Shown in pieces: positions 62,476-64,000 of a stretch of DNA of 64,000 nucleotides. This DNA is from Liolophura sinensis (lineage: Eukaryota; Mollusca; Polyplacophora; Chitonida; Chitonidae): contig NC_088305.1 in assembly GCF_032854445.1 (NCBI RefSeq), positions 31,337,645 through 31,401,644 of the forward strand, in the 5' to 3' direction. How positions within the stretch are numbered: position 1 is the first letter of the stretch; each line of letters opens with the position of its first letter. The notes below the pieces were generated by a model. That model saw nothing but the letters and a program-made list of their open reading frames with translations. It was not told the DNA's origin and ran no database searches. Position numbers and translations under genes: made by a program.

Positions 62476-63762
62476 CCCTGTATACACACTGATTTAACCT
62501 CCATCTACCCATCCCTGCAATAAACCTGCCCATAAACCTGCATATACATATGGATGAGCAATTTTATCCTTCAGTGCAACTGTCAATCACACCATCACCA
62601 AAAACGAAATATGAGAGTCCATTTAAGTGGGTTGTAAATTTGGAGCAAGTTTTGATGAATTAATAATAACAGGGGCCTCGCTGTAAGGTCAGTTGTTTTT
62701 GTTGAGGTGTGATAACCAAGGTTCAGTGAGTATGAGTACACGTGAGCATCTGCGTCCTTCTGAAGTACGATTATCACCATTACCATACATGTATACTAAC
62801 AAGGTGAACAGTACATGTACACTACATATCAAATCATCTACACATGTAATACCATGACATTTTCACTAACTGTCATGCGCCGCACTTCTAGTATATACAA
62901 AACGCAGATTAGTTGCTGAAAAAATGTATCAAAAATTCCAAGAAATTATACACATTTACTGTATTTTTGTACATTATGCTTAAGTCTCTCTCCTCTCCTC
63001 ATGTCCTCTACTTCATGTATCCCCCAGTTTATTTTCAATTAGTCTTCACAATCACCCCATCCCCCGTCACCCCCCCCCCCCAAAATATATATGGAATCCA
63101 TTGTTCATAATCGAACCAGAATACTGAGACATAACAGAAATTCTGCCACAAGCTCCACAAAGGTTTTGTTACCGTCACACCTCGTGTAGCCTGATTCAGT
63201 CTGCATCAGGAACAATCACTGTATCACTATAGTACCTGCTACTGATTTCCCTGCCCCCAAGACACTCACCCCAGAGGGAACTGTCAATCACCCATTGTAT
63301 GTGATGGGGCCTGCTAATTACATTTCCAAGTTGTGACTAGAGGAAGAGGAAGACAGCCACTTCAACACCTCAAACACCCCCACCCCACCCCCCTACATCT
63401 CTCCCCAATACATCCCTAGTTGTCCCCACTTCATCACTATCCTCTGCATGCTTCAAACTGCTTTCCTGCTTGTTAACATCCTGTACATCCCTGGCTCTTC
63501 AACAATCAGGACAAAGGTGTGAAAATTAGCCAAGTAACAGCGGTAGCTTTTGTGCCATTGTGTGTGAGGTGCAGAGTGGTAAGCGCTCCTGACAAGATTC
63601 AGGTATGCAGGCTGTCAATTACCTCCTCATCTACCAACAACACCTCTGCTTTACACACCCATACAGAGATGTTATCAACTCACAAACTACATGTACATGT
63701 ATACAACTAATAACAAAAAAGCTCAGGGGCTGTAATGCAATGATTAAGTTGTGCTTGCTTGG
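62476..63762. other. non-coding stretch
   Basis: C-rich patches occur at 63052-63081 and 63377-63395. A weak tRNA-A-box-like gcagagtggtaagcgctcc at about 63571 has no matching body. No gene is supported. Confidence 0.45.
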
Positions 63763-64000
63763 ACACTAATATTCTTCCTACGGACATGGATATGGCTCTT
63801 CTTTTTATGCATAGCACTGATATTTGTTCCACACATGGACATAGCTCTTCTTTTTATGCATTGCACTGATATTCATTCTACACATGGACATAGCTCTTCT
63901 TTTTATGCATAGCACTGATATTCGTTCCACACATGGACATAGCTCTTCTTTTTATGCATTGCACTGATATTCATTCTACACATGGACATAGCTCTTCTTT
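63763..64000. repeat. 49-bp tandem array running off the right edge
   Basis: The unit is 49 bp (atagctcttc at 63841 and 63890). Subtypes alternate strictly: gcatagcactgatattcgttcc and gcattgcactgatattcatt type, so the higher-order unit is 98 bp. The true end is outside the window. Confidence 0.93.

Overview
The window looks like nuclear DNA from a marine mollusc or a closely related lophotrochozoan. The reasons are one gene clearly orthologous to animal ZC3H10, a single uninterrupted coding exon with likely spliced UTRs, many tRNA-derived SINE copies of two families of the kind I associate with bivalve and gastropod genomes, AT-rich non-coding DNA full of the palindrome TACATGTA, and no sign of dense prokaryotic coding. 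The species assignment is an inference; no search could be run.

Only one protein-coding gene can be supported: ZC3H10 on the minus strand (40526-41740, 404 aa, three CCCH zinc fingers, a coiled coil and a conserved C-terminal tail). A likely 3' splice site at 41991-41992 begins its coding exon. A strong 5' splice-site match lies 8 nt past the stop codon. The 5' UTR carries one two-codon upstream ORF in a strong start context.

The rest is gene-poor. By eye about a quarter of it is tandem repeats: roughly twenty unrelated minisatellite arrays with unit lengths of 15-98 bp (83 bp at 0.3-1.4 kb; 60 bp at 6.1-7.2 kb; 48 bp at 7.2-9.9 kb; 32 bp at 10.5 kb; 33/27 bp at 13.0-14.3 kb; 58 bp at 15.8-17.7 kb; 35 bp at 20.1 kb; 98 bp at 21.3 kb; 18 bp at 23.2 kb; 15 bp at 25.5 kb; 41 bp at 29.6 kb; 19 bp at 30.6 kb; 43 bp at 37.1 kb; 41 bp at 43.6 kb; 31 bp at 44.9 kb; 20 bp at 57.5 kb; 51 bp G-rich at 58.7-60.3 kb; 41 bp at 62.1 kb; 49 bp running off the right edge). 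These arrays produce long open frames that look like proteins but are not genes.

Two SINE families are scattered through the window. Family A has a tail ending in a CTTGAG...GGCGTAAAAC type sequence plus an (AAAT)n run; the copy at 51596-51864 still has a perfect 12-bp target-site duplication. Family B ends in a (CTCA)n-type tail. The two families share a 43-nt 3' domain at about 79% identity.

The most unusual structures are the 83-bp array, whose TCAAC and GTTGR boxes sit exactly 10 bp apart; the 32-bp array, which grew inside a dispersed repeat whose unexpanded copy is also present at 52.6 kb; the 98-bp tandem expansion of a SINE body; and the 1.6-kb purine- and G-run-rich array. No CRISPR array, rRNA, functional tRNA gene, intact transposase or viral gene was seen.
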